Source: Cylindrospermum stagnale PCC 7417 (lineage in GTDB: Bacteria; Cyanobacteriota; Cyanobacteriia; Cyanobacteriales; Nostocaceae). From it: 64,000 nucleotides of DNA. The position numbers and the translations under genes were made by a program. The stretch covers positions 3,054,501 to 3,118,500 of the forward strand of contig NC_019757.1 of the NCBI RefSeq assembly GCF_000317535.1, written 5' to 3'. The notes under the pieces are model-generated. The model was not told the DNA's origin and did no database searches. It saw only the letters and a program-made list of their open reading frames with translations. Shown here one piece after another: positions 37,388 to 45,723 of this stretch (positions are counted from its first letter, which is position 1; each line of letters opens with the position of its first letter).

Positions 37388-38272
37388 TTGACTGTGCAAG
37401 GTTTTCTTAACTTAAACAAACCGTTCGACTGGACTTCCCATGACTGCGTAGCGCGGGTGCGAAAACTCCTGCGCCTCAAACGTGTAGGACACGCGGGAAC
37501 CTTAGATCCAAAGGCTACCGGCGTGTTACCTATCGCTTTGGGGAAAGCCACAAGATTATTACAATATTTACCTGGTGAAAAAGCCTATAAAGCCACAATC
37601 CGCCTGGGTGTGCGTACCACCACCGATGATTTAGAAGGGGAAGTTATCACATCTGTTCCTTGTTCGGGGTTGAATTTAGCAGATATAAATACGGCACTTG
37701 GACAATTTCAGGGCAAAATCGCGCAAATTCCCCCAAGTTACAGTGCTATTCAAGTAGAAGGGAAACGCCTGTATGATTTGGCGCGGAAAGGCGAAATAGT
37801 TCAAGCCCCAACCCGGACAGTAGAAATATTCCAGATTTCGGTTCTAGACTGGCGCGACGGGGATTTCCCGGAATTGGATATGGCGATCGCTTGTGGCGCA
37901 GGGACATATATTCGGGCGATCGCACGCGACTTAGGTATAGCCTTACAAACAGGAGGCACCCTCGCCGCCTTAATCCGCACAGAAAGCTCCAGTTTCCCCT
38001 TGACAAACAGTCTCACCTTAACCGACTTAGAAGCACATCTGTCAGCAGGAATATTTCAACCCATCTCCCCAGATGCGCCCTTACAGCATCTTAAATCTGT
38101 GAGTTTACCAGCAACATCAGCCAAAAAATGGTGCCAAGGTCAAAACATTCCTGTAACTCCAGAAGTTGAGGGAATAGTGCGAATTTACGAAGAAGAAACC
38201 CGATTTTTAGGAATTGCACAATCACAAGACGGCGTATTAATTCCCCAAATGGTCTTTGAACCAATTTCTTAA
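37388..38272 (+). CDS. truB: tRNA pseudouridine(55) synthase TruB
   Basis: A 294-residue TruB that converts U55 in the tRNA T-loop to pseudouridine. The catalytic Asp lies in [18 protein letters not shown], followed by the family motif [21 protein letters not shown] and [18 protein letters not shown]. The C-terminal part (about 235-294) is PUA-like. The first codon TTG at 37388 gives [12 protein letters not shown]; a GTG at 37394 is also possible and would start directly at VQGFLN. Length is typical. Not in an obvious operon. Confidence 0.95.
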   Translation: MTVQGFLNLNKPFDWTSHDCVARVRKLLRLKRVGHAGTLDPKATGVLPIALGKATRLLQYLPGEKAYKATIRLGVRTTTDDLEGEVITSVPCSGLNLADINTALGQFQGKIAQIPPSYSAIQVEGKRLYDLARKGEIVQAPTRTVEIFQISVLDWRDGDFPELDMAIACGAGTYIRAIARDLGIALQTGGTLAALIRTESSSFPLTNSLTLTDLEAHLSAGIFQPISPDAPLQHLKSVSLPATSAKKWCQGQNIPVTPEVEGIVRIYEEETRFLGIAQSQDGVLIPQMVFEPIS

Positions 38273-38339
38273 GTAGAGCAGGATAAATGGAAATACTTTT
38301 ATTGAAAACATATTTAACAATAAGTTTTGAGGATGTTTA

Positions 38340-39773
38340 TTAGATAAGGTTTTCAGTCTTAACGTCTGATTTTCCCGCTTTGGGTGCGACACGATAGCGC
38401 TCACCCTCAATCACCATCTTCACCCCACCTTGAGGTACGATGAACGAACCGAATTGTAACTGCGGTCGCACGGGACGGCTGTCTGACAGCGCCAGTTGAT
38501 AGTGCGACAGAATAGTTGCTAATACCAGCTTCATTTCCAACTGTGCTAGCGCCGCCCCAACACAGCGACGACTACCGCTGCCAAAGGGCAAATACTCGTA
38601 GGCAGAAAATTGTCGCTCTAAAAAGCGTTCTGGCTTAAACCGCTCTGGTTCTGGATATATATCCTGGCGATGGTGCGTTAGATAAATATTTGCGACAACC
38701 TTCGTACCAGGCTCCAACTGGTAGCCCATCAGCTCAACTGGCTCTCTCACCACGTGTGGCAAATTTAGGGGAAGAACCGGGTAAATCCGCAGGCTTTCAA
38801 AGCAGACCGCAGTCAGGTATGGTAGTCGGGAAATGGCCATTGGGTCAGAGGAGTCACCCAAAGTATCGAGTTCCTCAAAAAGTTTGTTGCGAATTTCTGG
38901 CTGGTGGTGAACCCAGCACAGCGCCCAAGTTATTGCTGTTGCTGTCGTTTCATGTCCCACTAATAAGAGTGTCAGCAACTCATCGTATAATTCCTCATCG
39001 GTCATCCCAACACCTGCTTCGTCCTTTGCCGACAGCAGCAACGTCATAATGTCGTTGTCAGAGGGGTCGTATTTCTGGCGGCGTTCCCGAATTTCAGCGT
39101 AGAGCAGTTCGCTCAGTGCTTTATTCCGGTTCTGGATGTATCCCCAAGGACTTCTTGCGCCTAAATCCTTTTGCAGGAAGGGCAAAAGCAGGAAGATGGG
39201 AAAAGCCGGAGAACTCATTGCATCCAACCATGCATTGAGTAGTTGCTTGAGCCGTTCGCTACGCTCTCCCGACTGCAAGCCGAAGACAACCTGAGAAATC
39301 ACCTCTAGGGAGATATTCAGCATCACGTTGCGAGCCTTGAAGGGTTTGCTTTGATCCAATCGGCTCATTACTCGCTCGGTGATGCTACTGATTTGCGCTC
39401 CGTAGGCTCGCATCCGCTCTCCATGAAAGGGAGGCATCAACAGTTGGCGCTGACGTCGGTGGCGATCGCCCTCCACCCTCATTATCGAGTGTTCCCCTAA
39501 AAACGGTTTCATAAAGTTGATGAACAACTCACTATAGGGGGAAAACTGTTTTGACTCGCTAGTTAAAATCTGCTGAATCGCCTGGGGATTGCTAACGAAC
39601 ACGTGGGGAGCAACACCCCAACCCACCTGCGCGGTGAAAATGTCACCGTAGTGTTTAGAAGCAGTTTCCAGATAACCGATAGGGTCAGCAATCCACTGCA
39701 GCATCTGCACCAAACGGGGGTTCTTAGGGCCATCTGGCCTTCTCAACTGGGGATGTTTTTTACTGTTCCGCAT
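38340..39773 (-). CDS. Cytochrome P450, CYP110-like
   Basis: A 477-residue P450 monooxygenase. The haem-binding motif is FGSGSRRCVGAALAQLE (about 415), with the ExxR in FESLRIYPV, the I-helix VGHETTATAITW (oxygen-activating Thr) and the PERF motif. Sequence and cyanobacterial setting suggest CYP110, the family common in filamentous forms and linked to sesquiterpene and alkane oxidation. No membrane anchor is evident. It diverges from a sesquiterpene synthase, with a transposon between. Electron donors (ferredoxin and reductase) are not nearby. Confidence 0.88.
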   Translation of the reverse strand: MRNSKKHPQLRRPDGPKNPRLVQMLQWIADPIGYLETASKHYGDIFTAQVGWGVAPHVFVSNPQAIQQILTSESKQFSPYSELFINFMKPFLGEHSIMRVEGDRHRRQRQLLMPPFHGERMRAYGAQISSITERVMSRLDQSKPFKARNVMLNISLEVISQVVFGLQSGERSERLKQLLNAWLDAMSSPAFPIFLLLPFLQKDLGARSPWGYIQNRNKALSELLYAEIRERRQKYDPSDNDIMTLLLSAKDEAGVGMTDEELYDELLTLLLVGHETTATAITWALCWVHHQPEIRNKLFEELDTLGDSSDPMAISRLPYLTAVCFESLRIYPVLPLNLPHVVREPVELMGYQLEPGTKVVANIYLTHHRQDIYPEPERFKPERFLERQFSAYEYLPFGSGSRRCVGAALAQLEMKLVLATILSHYQLALSDSRPVRPQLQFGSFIVPQGGVKMVIEGERYRVAPKAGKSDVKTENLI

Positions 39774-39796
39774 TTACTGTTTTGCACGCTAAAAGC

Positions 39797-41032
39797 TTAT
39801 TGAATTGGTGACATCTCCCACACTTCCCTTTGGGTAAGTGTGGGCTTCTCAGCGACTCCTAATCCGGACATTGACTGAGCTTTAAGACCGTGTGTCCCAC
39901 GGTTCTTTATATTTATAGCCGCATTTAAATCTCTACACAAGCTTGCATGACATACAGGACAATTGTGCATTCTTTGAGATAACGACTTTTTGACCTTGTG
40001 ACCGCAGTTAGAGCATTCAAGGCTAGTACCGTTTGGATTTACAGCTATTACTTTTAAACCAGCATTCTCGGCTTTGTTTAAAAGTATGGTTACAAACTGA
40101 CTCCAAGCAGCATCATTAATACTTTTAGCCAATTTAGTTTTAACGAGTCCTTTGATATTCAATTTTTCCACAGCTATAACATCATACTTATCAAGTAGTA
40201 ATTTAGCTGTTTTAAAGTGGAAGTCTTTACGAGTATCAGCCACTTTTTTATGCTGTTTACCCAATTTTTTAATAGCTTTTTTGCGTCTGTTAGAACCTTT
40301 TTTACGCCTTGATACCATACGCTGCAATGATTTAAGCAAGCGTTCAGCTTTGCGTAGATATTTAGGTGCTTTGATTCTAGAATCATCAGAAGCTACATAG
40401 AAATCAATTAAGCCAACATCAATACCAACAATATTGTCAGGATTAAAGTCAGGCTTAACTGTAGGAACTGATTTGTCATCAAGGCTGAGAGTGATGTAGT
40501 AACCATCCGCTTTTTTGGTGACAGATACAGTTTTGATGTCAAATCCAACGGGTATTGGGCGATGAACAATTACCTTGATATCTCCAATTTTTGATAGCGT
40601 GATTTTGTTGTTAACAAAATGATGTCTTTTAAATTGGGTATAAGTAAAAGTTTTGTATTGTCCTTGACCCTTGAATCTAGGTCTACCTGATTTCTTGCCA
40701 TTAATGTCACCTTTTAACCATCTATCAAAAGCCAATTCAACTTTCTTAGGAACTTCTTGAAGTACCTGAGAGTGAATATCTTTGTACCAAGGTCTATCTA
40801 ATTTGAGTTGAACTAGAGATGCTTTTTGATTGTAATAGTTAGGCTGTTCTTTTAATTCGGGCAGATGACAAATTAATGGACATCTATCAATAGGACTACG
40901 ATTCATCTCATACCAGTCAAATCTTTGAGCCAACAAATAGTTATATTGACAACGCAACATTTCCAGTGTTTTATTGATTTTTTCCGCCTGTTCTTTAGTT
41001 GGTTTAATTTTGTACTGGTATGAGATTTTCAT
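39797..41032 (-). CDS. tnpB: TnpB, second copy (RNA-guided nuclease)
   Basis: 411 residues from ATG 41030-41032 (MKISYQYKIKPTKEQ). The RuvC-like triad appears intact: Asp in VGIDVGLIDFYV, Glu in IAVEKLNIKGL and Asp in CRDLNAAINIKNRG. The zinc ribbon is CSNC...CPVC. A longer frame to 41095 would cross the promoter dyad and is not used. AAGGCAAGGAC precedes the ATG. It differs strongly from the TnpB at 21318 (different hairpins and sequence), so this is a separate element family. The final codons overlap the right-end hairpin, the usual site of the guide RNA scaffold. Confidence 0.92.
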   Translation of the reverse strand: MKISYQYKIKPTKEQAEKINKTLEMLRCQYNYLLAQRFDWYEMNRSPIDRCPLICHLPELKEQPNYYNQKASLVQLKLDRPWYKDIHSQVLQEVPKKVELAFDRWLKGDINGKKSGRPRFKGQGQYKTFTYTQFKRHHFVNNKITLSKIGDIKVIVHRPIPVGFDIKTVSVTKKADGYYITLSLDDKSVPTVKPDFNPDNIVGIDVGLIDFYVASDDSRIKAPKYLRKAERLLKSLQRMVSRRKKGSNRRKKAIKKLGKQHKKVADTRKDFHFKTAKLLLDKYDVIAVEKLNIKGLVKTKLAKSINDAAWSQFVTILLNKAENAGLKVIAVNPNGTSLECSNCGHKVKKSLSQRMHNCPVCHASLCRDLNAAINIKNRGTHGLKAQSMSGLGVAEKPTLTQREVWEMSPIQ

Positions 41033-41051
41033 TTTTTGTCCTTGCCTTCGA

Positions 41052-41092
41052 CCTATACAAACGATAGCATAAACGTACAGGCGTTGTATAGG
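41052..41092. promoter_or_regulatory. Dyad in the shared promoter of tnpB and the RHH gene
   Basis: CCTATACAA (41052-41060) and TTGTATAGG (41084-41092) are perfect reverse complements, spaced by 23 bases. They fill the 65-bp gap between the tnpB ATG (41032) and the RHH ATG (41098). A ribbon-helix-helix protein usually binds such short inverted sites, so this is the likely operator for both genes. Confidence 0.65.
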
Positions 41093-41097
41093 CATTT

Positions 41098-41274
41098 ATG
41101 AAAAACAAATCATTGAATCTGAGAATATCCGAGCGGAGATTAAATAAACTGCGTTTATATTCGGCTCAACATGATAAAACTATGACCAATGTAATTGAGG
41201 ATTTTATCGATTCGCTTAACGTCAAAAATGGCGATTCCTCATCGACCCACTGTCCTGTCAATCCTACGGATTGA
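41098..41274 (+). CDS. Ribbon-helix-helix (CopG-like) protein, 58 aa
   Basis: A 58-residue protein with the pattern of a ribbon-helix-helix DNA-binding domain: a strand (KSLNLRIS), helix A (ERRLNKLRLYSAQHD), a turn (KTM) and helix B (TNVIEDFIDSL). RHH proteins bind DNA as dimers through the strand. It is divergent from tnpB and inside the hairpin boundaries, so it travels with the element. A small stem (CAATCC...GGATTG) spans its stop codon, perhaps a terminator. The likely role is to repress tnpB and itself; this is inference. Family TnpB elements usually lack such a gene. Confidence 0.7.
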   Translation: MKNKSLNLRISERRLNKLRLYSAQHDKTMTNVIEDFIDSLNVKNGDSSSTHCPVNPTD

Positions 41275-41400
41275 TTTGGTTGTGGGTCAATTCGTCATCG
41301 CCCAAAAATTCATCCCACACTGCCCTTCGGGTCAGATGTGGGGCTTCTTTTTGATTAAGCTAAACCTCAGAGTTGAGGTTTATTAAGTATAAATGTAGGG

Positions 41401-41559
41401 GATTGTAAGCAAGAACTTCTCAAAGATGTCATTACAGCAGGGGAGTTAAAAGCCAAAGTGATTGGTAATATCTGGCGAGTTAAGCGCAGTCACTTACAGG
41501 AGTACATTAACTATCTCTATATGTTCCGTGGGGTTGTATTATATTTTAATCAAAAATAA
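41401..41559 (+). pseudogene. C-terminal fragment of an excisionase-type HTH protein
   Basis: An open frame without an apparent start reads LLKDVITAGELKAKVIGNIW and RVKRSHLQEYINYL. This is the second half of the winged-helix excisionase/MerR-like fold, where members read close to 'I.xGELxAxxIGxxWRVxRSxLxEYL'. The DNA-recognition first helix is missing. It lies just beyond the TnpB element's hairpin, so the element probably inserted into or deleted the N-terminal part. The tail (YMFRGVVLYFNQK) is not conserved. Confidence 0.5.
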
Positions 41560-41590
41560 TTGCAAATTTCCCTAATTTTGACAAAATCCT

Positions 41591-42547
41591 GTGAATAACC
41601 TCAAATTCCCCAAATTTTATTGTCCCTTTCCTTCTGCCATTAATCAGCATTGCGAAGCTGCCGGCCAGCATACTCTCGATTGGGTGCGTTCCTTCAATCT
41701 TGTTACAGATGAATCAGTTTACCAAAGTTTGCTGGCGGCAAACCTTCACGTTCAGACTGCACGCGGCTACCCCAATGCCTCCCTTGAAACGCTAAAAATT
41801 TTTAATGATTTCATGTTCTGGGGTTTCTTCGCTGACGACCAATTTGAGAAGGCTGGAATGAGCAAGCAACCAGAAATATTGGAACCAGAGCACGCTCGGT
41901 TAGTCAATATTTTGAAGGGGGCGGAAGTCACGGACATCGATACGCCTGTAGCGCGAGCATGGCGAGATATTGTGCAAAGGCTACACCAGTTTCCCCATGC
42001 GACGTCAGAGTGGATGCTTCGTTTCACAAAGAATATGGAAGATGTTTTCCAAGGAGTGCGCTGGGAAGCTCTGAACAACTCGCAGGGGATTACGCTAGAT
42101 TTTGCCACCTTTACAAAAATACGTAATTTCACGATTTGGATGTATCCTTGTATTGACTTAATACTGTTAGAGGCTCGGATCTCTCTCCCGCCTGAAGTCA
42201 TCGAACACCCTATTGTGAAGCGCCTGAATCTGGCGACAAGTAATGTTATCGCCTGGTCAAATGATATTTTCTCTTTTGAAAAGGACACAAGAGCGGGGAA
42301 TACTCACAATCTAGTCATTGTTCTACAGCACGAATACCAAATTCCTCTTCAAGAGGCGTTTGACCGCGCCGCCGAGCTTCACAATGCTGAGGTGCGAATC
42401 TTTATTGAGTTGTCGGCGCAACTGCCGTCTTTTGGAGCGGAAATAGATACCAATCTCCAACGCTACCTATCAGGTTTGCGCTCCTGGCTACGCGGCAATC
42501 TGGATTGGACTTTGGAATCACCGCGCTACATGATTGCACACCCCTAG
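41591..42547 (+). CDS. Sesquiterpene synthase (class I terpene cyclase)
   Basis: A 318-residue bacterial terpene synthase. The metal-binding aspartate motif is FFADDQFEK (DDxxE type), and the second is WSNDIFSFEKD (NSE/NDxxSxxxE type). The length and layout match cyanobacterial germacrene/selinene-type synthases that cyclise farnesyl diphosphate; the product cannot be told from sequence. The start is GTG at 41591. Divergently placed to a CYP110-like P450, as in known Nostoc sesquiterpene clusters, here separated by an inserted TnpB element. Confidence 0.85.
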   Translation: MNNLKFPKFYCPFPSAINQHCEAAGQHTLDWVRSFNLVTDESVYQSLLAANLHVQTARGYPNASLETLKIFNDFMFWGFFADDQFEKAGMSKQPEILEPEHARLVNILKGAEVTDIDTPVARAWRDIVQRLHQFPHATSEWMLRFTKNMEDVFQGVRWEALNNSQGITLDFATFTKIRNFTIWMYPCIDLILLEARISLPPEVIEHPIVKRLNLATSNVIAWSNDIFSFEKDTRAGNTHNLVIVLQHEYQIPLQEAFDRAAELHNAEVRIFIELSAQLPSFGAEIDTNLQRYLSGLRSWLRGNLDWTLESPRYMIAHP

Positions 42548-42650
42548 TATTAGACTTTGTGGTGGCATCCAATACTCTTGGGTGTCACTCAAACCCCTCT
42601 AACCAAAAAAAAGCGACTTGACAAAAATGCAATTACCCTAACCTCTCACC

Positions 42651-42902
42651 GATGCCCCGGCTGCTCCTGGTGCTCAAGAACATCTTGATGCTGTTATGTC
42701 TGTTTTTAGACGTTCTATTTGGGACGAAATACAGAGAATATGGCTATTCGATTTATAAGGCAATTGGCTGCAATATCCAATCGCGGTCCATCCAAAAAAT
42801 ACTGTCACGGCAAACGTCAGCTTCGGTGAGCTTACCCCATTTTGTATTGCACACAATCGAGAAGCGCTATATTACTTTACAAAAAAGTTATTCCCAAGTT
42901 GA
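42651..42902 (+). pseudogene. Two coding-like fragments in different frames, unassigned
   Basis: Frame one (42651-42758) reads GAQEHLDAVMSVFRRSIWDE and ends at a stop. Frame two (42777-42902) reads HPKNTVTANVSFGELTPFCI then AHNREALYYFTKKLFPS. Both look protein-like, without a shared start. They may be remains of one broken gene after the terpene synthase. No family is recognised, so this is weak. Confidence 0.3.
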
Positions 42903-43193
42903 CACAACCCGCAACAAATCAGGAATTTCTCCTTGGGATAAGGGGAACTCTAATATGGTTTCTCGATAACCCAAATATCCCGACTCAGCAAACGACAACA
43001 GCATCCGCGCTAGGGCTAGCCAAACCTCTGATTCATATTCCCAATCACGATTACGCCCAGCATGACCAGCAATTGAACGTAGCGCCCAAAAATAAGAATT
43101 CCTGACCACAGATCCACCCTTTTTAAACTCTGGTAGATCCTCGTGGTGGAGAAAAAGTAGCTTGTTTTCAATTCTGGCTCTCATATCAGCCAT
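42888..43193 (-). CDS. Hypothetical protein (101 aa)
   Basis: A soluble 101-residue helical protein with a coding-like composition (IENKLLFLHHEDLPEFKKGG; NSYFWALRSIAGHAGRNRDW; ALARMLLSFAESGYLGY). No known motif. It is leftward, 99 bp downstream of the TonB receptor gene, with a strong stem between them, so it should have its own promoter. Overlapping frames on the other strand look less like protein. Its function is unknown. Confidence 0.5.
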   Translation of the reverse strand: MADMRARIENKLLFLHHEDLPEFKKGGSVVRNSYFWALRSIAGHAGRNRDWEYESEVWLALARMLLSFAESGYLGYRETILEFPLSQGEIPDLLRVVSTWE

Positions 43194-43218
43194 TGTAATT
43201 GATTTGGAAAGAAAATGA

Positions 43219-43264
43219 AACCACAGATGAACACAGATAATTTATCTCTTGTTCGTCTGTGGTT
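43219..43264 (-). terminator. Long inverted repeat after the TonB receptor gene
   Basis: AACCACAGATGAACACAGAT and TTATCTCTTGTTCGTCTGTG (continuing GGTT) form a stem of about 22 bp with few mismatches. It lies 28 bp after the receptor stop on its strand, with a T-rich stretch following. It is probably a terminator, and of a kind repeated in Nostoc genomes. Confidence 0.6.
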
Positions 43265-43291
43265 AATAATCTAAATATCTCAACCCTAAGG

Positions 43292-45373
43292 CTAGAGACT
43301 TGAACTTAAACCCACACGGAGAGTAAACCCAGGACTGTAGATTCGATTAACTCGCTCATATTGCTCATCTAGCAAATTTTCTAAATAAATAGTCAAACCC
43401 AAATTGCTAGTTAGAGGAATCCGACCACTCAAATCTAAATTCACAAAAGACGGGACAAAATCTGTATTTTTGTCACCAGTTCTCGCAAAGACAGACCGAC
43501 GAGCACCACTGTTGTAAGTCACATACAAATTAGCCTGCCATCCAGCATTTTGATAACCGATACCACTCTGAAGCGAAGAATAGGGAATCTGACCTAATTG
43601 TAACCCTTTTTCCGTTCCTGTTTTGATTTGGGCATCTGTATAAGTATAGTTGAGGAAAGTTGACCAGCCAGAAGCAATTTTTAATTGTAATGCTGCCTCT
43701 AAACCACCTGTATCTACTAACCCAATATTTGCCCATTTCCCATTTATCACTCCCAATCGATTATCTAAACTACTCCCGAAGTAAGTAAATTGCCCCAGTA
43801 AATTGTCAGATAACTTGACATCCACACCCGCAGTCCAAGATGAGCCAGTTTCTGGTTTTAAATCGGGGTTTGGTTCCCAACCATGAACCGTATCATAAAC
43901 ATATAACTGATCTAAACCAGGATTGCGCTGTCCTCCAGCCCAACTTCCTCGCACAGCAACTGCTGGTGTGAAGGCATAACGTAACCCAGCACTAGGGTTG
44001 AAATAATTGCCAAACTGCCCGTCAAAGCTCTGTCTTAGCCCTAAATCTACCTGAAAAATATCGCTAACATTCCAAGTATTAACAGCAAATAATGCTGTAT
44101 TCAATACACTCCGATTTTCAGTTTCATTATTGGCAATTCTACTGGGGTTGCTACTCAACACATCACCGTTTAAGTCAGTGTTTTTCAAATCTAATCCCCA
44201 GCGCAATTTATTACTAGGAGTAAGTTGCCACTCATGATCTACCCTAGCTGTGATTTGTTGTGTATCTAAAACCCCAGTACGGTTATATTCTATGTTGTTA
44301 ACAACTGTAGGCCCATAGGTGCTAAAGTAATCTTGGTTATAACCAAGTGAAGTTGTGAGATTAGAGTTTTTTCCATCGCCAAGCCGAGTTTTCCAAGATA
44401 AGCCAACGTTAAAATTATCATGGTCTAATCGGTCTTTTTGGAGTGGGAAACCAAAATAAACTAAGCCTCGACGACTACTAAGTTTAGTAACATCCAAGGT
44501 TAAAGAATTTTTTTGATTCAAATTTATGTCAATGCTACCAAAATAGGTGCTTGTGCCTGTGTCTGCATTAGATAAAAATCCCTGATCATCACGATTTGCT
44601 GCACCTACAGGAACGCGGTAACGGTTATCTGTAAAATACCTTTCAAAGCTGAAGTTGTACTTGACAGCGCCAGATGAACCACCATAGCTTGCCTGTTGAT
44701 TATTTAAACTCAATGAGCCAAATTCTACACTTCCAGTCAATTTAGGCTTACCATAACCCTCTTTGGTGATGATATTAACAACTCCTCCAAAGGCTGATGA
44801 ACCATATAAGCTGGAGGCGGTGCCGCTGTATAATTCGACTCTGTCAATAGCCTCTACAGGAATGCTATTTAAATCAGTTCCACCATGATAAGTATTAACA
44901 TTAGTATTTATTTGTCTGCCATTAATCAGAAATACAGATTGATTAATTGAGGCTCCCCGGTAGTATGTACCTGTGTGGATATCTGCACCATGACCGACGT
45001 CATTAATGGCAAAACCTGGCATTTTCTTTAAAATATCAGCTACGCTTGTAGCACCCTGTTTTTGAATCTCTTCTTGTTCAATCACATAAGTGGGTGTAGA
45101 CTCAGGGATAGTGTCTTTCTCCCCAATCACTTCTGTAGAAATGTCTGCATCATCTGTAGGAGTTGGCTCAGTTTCTTGCTCTGTGATTGGCTGATTTTCT
45201 TGCTGAACTTCACTTTGTTGAGTTAGTAATTCAGCATTAGTAGCGGGTAACTCAATTTCACTCAAACTAGGAATCTCGGAAATTACTTCGGGTAATTTAT
45301 CAGCAGCAATAGCAGGAAAGGCAATCAATAAACTCTGTACAGCAACTGGAAACAAAAAAAAACACTTATTCAT
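43292..45373 (-). CDS. TonB-dependent outer-membrane receptor
   Basis: A 693-residue receptor importing a scarce solute across the outer membrane. It has a signal peptide (about 1-23, FPVAVQSLLIAFPAIAA), a Gln/Glu/Thr-rich linker, the plug domain (about 90-210, with IEQEEIQKQGATSVADIL as the approach and YGSSAFGGVVNIITKEG at the end) and a 22-strand barrel (about 215-693). The shape is close to BtuB/FecA-type receptors with no N-terminal AMIN or signalling domain. The substrate is not evident. The upstream region carries a dyad shared with petJ, which hints at copper control. No transport partners (TonB, ABC) lie adjacent. Confidence 0.88.
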   Translation of the reverse strand: MNKCFFLFPVAVQSLLIAFPAIAADKLPEVISEIPSLSEIELPATNAELLTQQSEVQQENQPITEQETEPTPTDDADISTEVIGEKDTIPESTPTYVIEQEEIQKQGATSVADILKKMPGFAINDVGHGADIHTGTYYRGASINQSVFLINGRQINTNVNTYHGGTDLNSIPVEAIDRVELYSGTASSLYGSSAFGGVVNIITKEGYGKPKLTGSVEFGSLSLNNQQASYGGSSGAVKYNFSFERYFTDNRYRVPVGAANRDDQGFLSNADTGTSTYFGSIDINLNQKNSLTLDVTKLSSRRGLVYFGFPLQKDRLDHDNFNVGLSWKTRLGDGKNSNLTTSLGYNQDYFSTYGPTVVNNIEYNRTGVLDTQQITARVDHEWQLTPSNKLRWGLDLKNTDLNGDVLSSNPSRIANNETENRSVLNTALFAVNTWNVSDIFQVDLGLRQSFDGQFGNYFNPSAGLRYAFTPAVAVRGSWAGGQRNPGLDQLYVYDTVHGWEPNPDLKPETGSSWTAGVDVKLSDNLLGQFTYFGSSLDNRLGVINGKWANIGLVDTGGLEAALQLKIASGWSTFLNYTYTDAQIKTGTEKGLQLGQIPYSSLQSGIGYQNAGWQANLYVTYNSGARRSVFARTGDKNTDFVPSFVNLDLSGRIPLTSNLGLTIYLENLLDEQYERVNRIYSPGFTLRVGLSSSL

Positions 45374-45443
45374 GAAGATGCCTCAGACCTGGTAATATCA
45401 CTTACTAAGTGAATTGTCCTGGTTACTAGAAACGGTGTCAAAA

Positions 45444-45454
45444 GACAAGATGTC
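45444..45454. promoter_or_regulatory. GACA-N3-TGTC dyad upstream of the TonB receptor gene
   Basis: GACAAGATGTC is an inverted repeat 71-81 bp before the receptor ATG. The surrounding GTCAAAAGACAAG...TGTCA...TCGCT recurs before petJ (46807-46817), in the same orientation relative to both genes. The dyad resembles BlaI/CopY-family operators. See the finding. Confidence 0.6.
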
Positions 45455-45537
45455 ATAGTATCGCTAAATACTGGCAGGGCAAAGGTTACAGCTATTTTCA
45501 GGTACATGTACCACAGGTTGTTCATTAAAAAAGAAAT

Positions 45538-45564
45538 TAGAGACGTTGCATGCAACGTCTCTAC
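45538..45564. repeat. 28-bp palindrome, copy 3 (one base short)
   Basis: Matches the palindrome at 3229-3256 except for the first G (27 of 28). It lies between the TonB receptor and TPR genes, within gene-free DNA from 45374 to 45723. Confidence 0.8.
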
Positions 45565-45723
45565 ACCGTGGTCCAAATAAATGAAACCTGCTGTATTCAA
45601 ATTTAAAATACCAAATTTGCCATTTAAAAAATATTTTGAATTTGGAAAATTATTTAATTGGTAAAACTAGGCTAAGAGCGGCTGACTACAAACCTTTAAT
45701 AATTTACCCACCAATCTTAAATC

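Larger units (their letters stand above)
39817..41343 (-). mobile_element. IS605-type element with tnpB and a divergent RHH gene
   Basis: Matching hairpins bound the segment: CCCACACTT-CCC-TTT-GGG-T-AAGTGTGGG (39817-39844) and CCCACACTG-CCC-TTC-GGG-T-CAGATGTGGG (41314-41343). Both are followed by GGCTTCT on one side. No tnpA is present. The element carries tnpB (leftward) and a small rightward gene with a shared, dyad-containing promoter. It separates a P450 from a terpene synthase. Exact ends need an empty-site comparison. Confidence 0.8.

Noticed and set aside
41033-41095. Longer N-terminus for the second TnpB
   Set aside because: It would translate the operator-like dyad; family members start at MKISYQYKIKPT-like sequence.
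45370-45600. 76-codon minus-strand frame upstream of the TonB receptor
   Set aside because: It contains the 28-bp palindrome and the shared dyad and overlaps the receptor start; it is promoter DNA.
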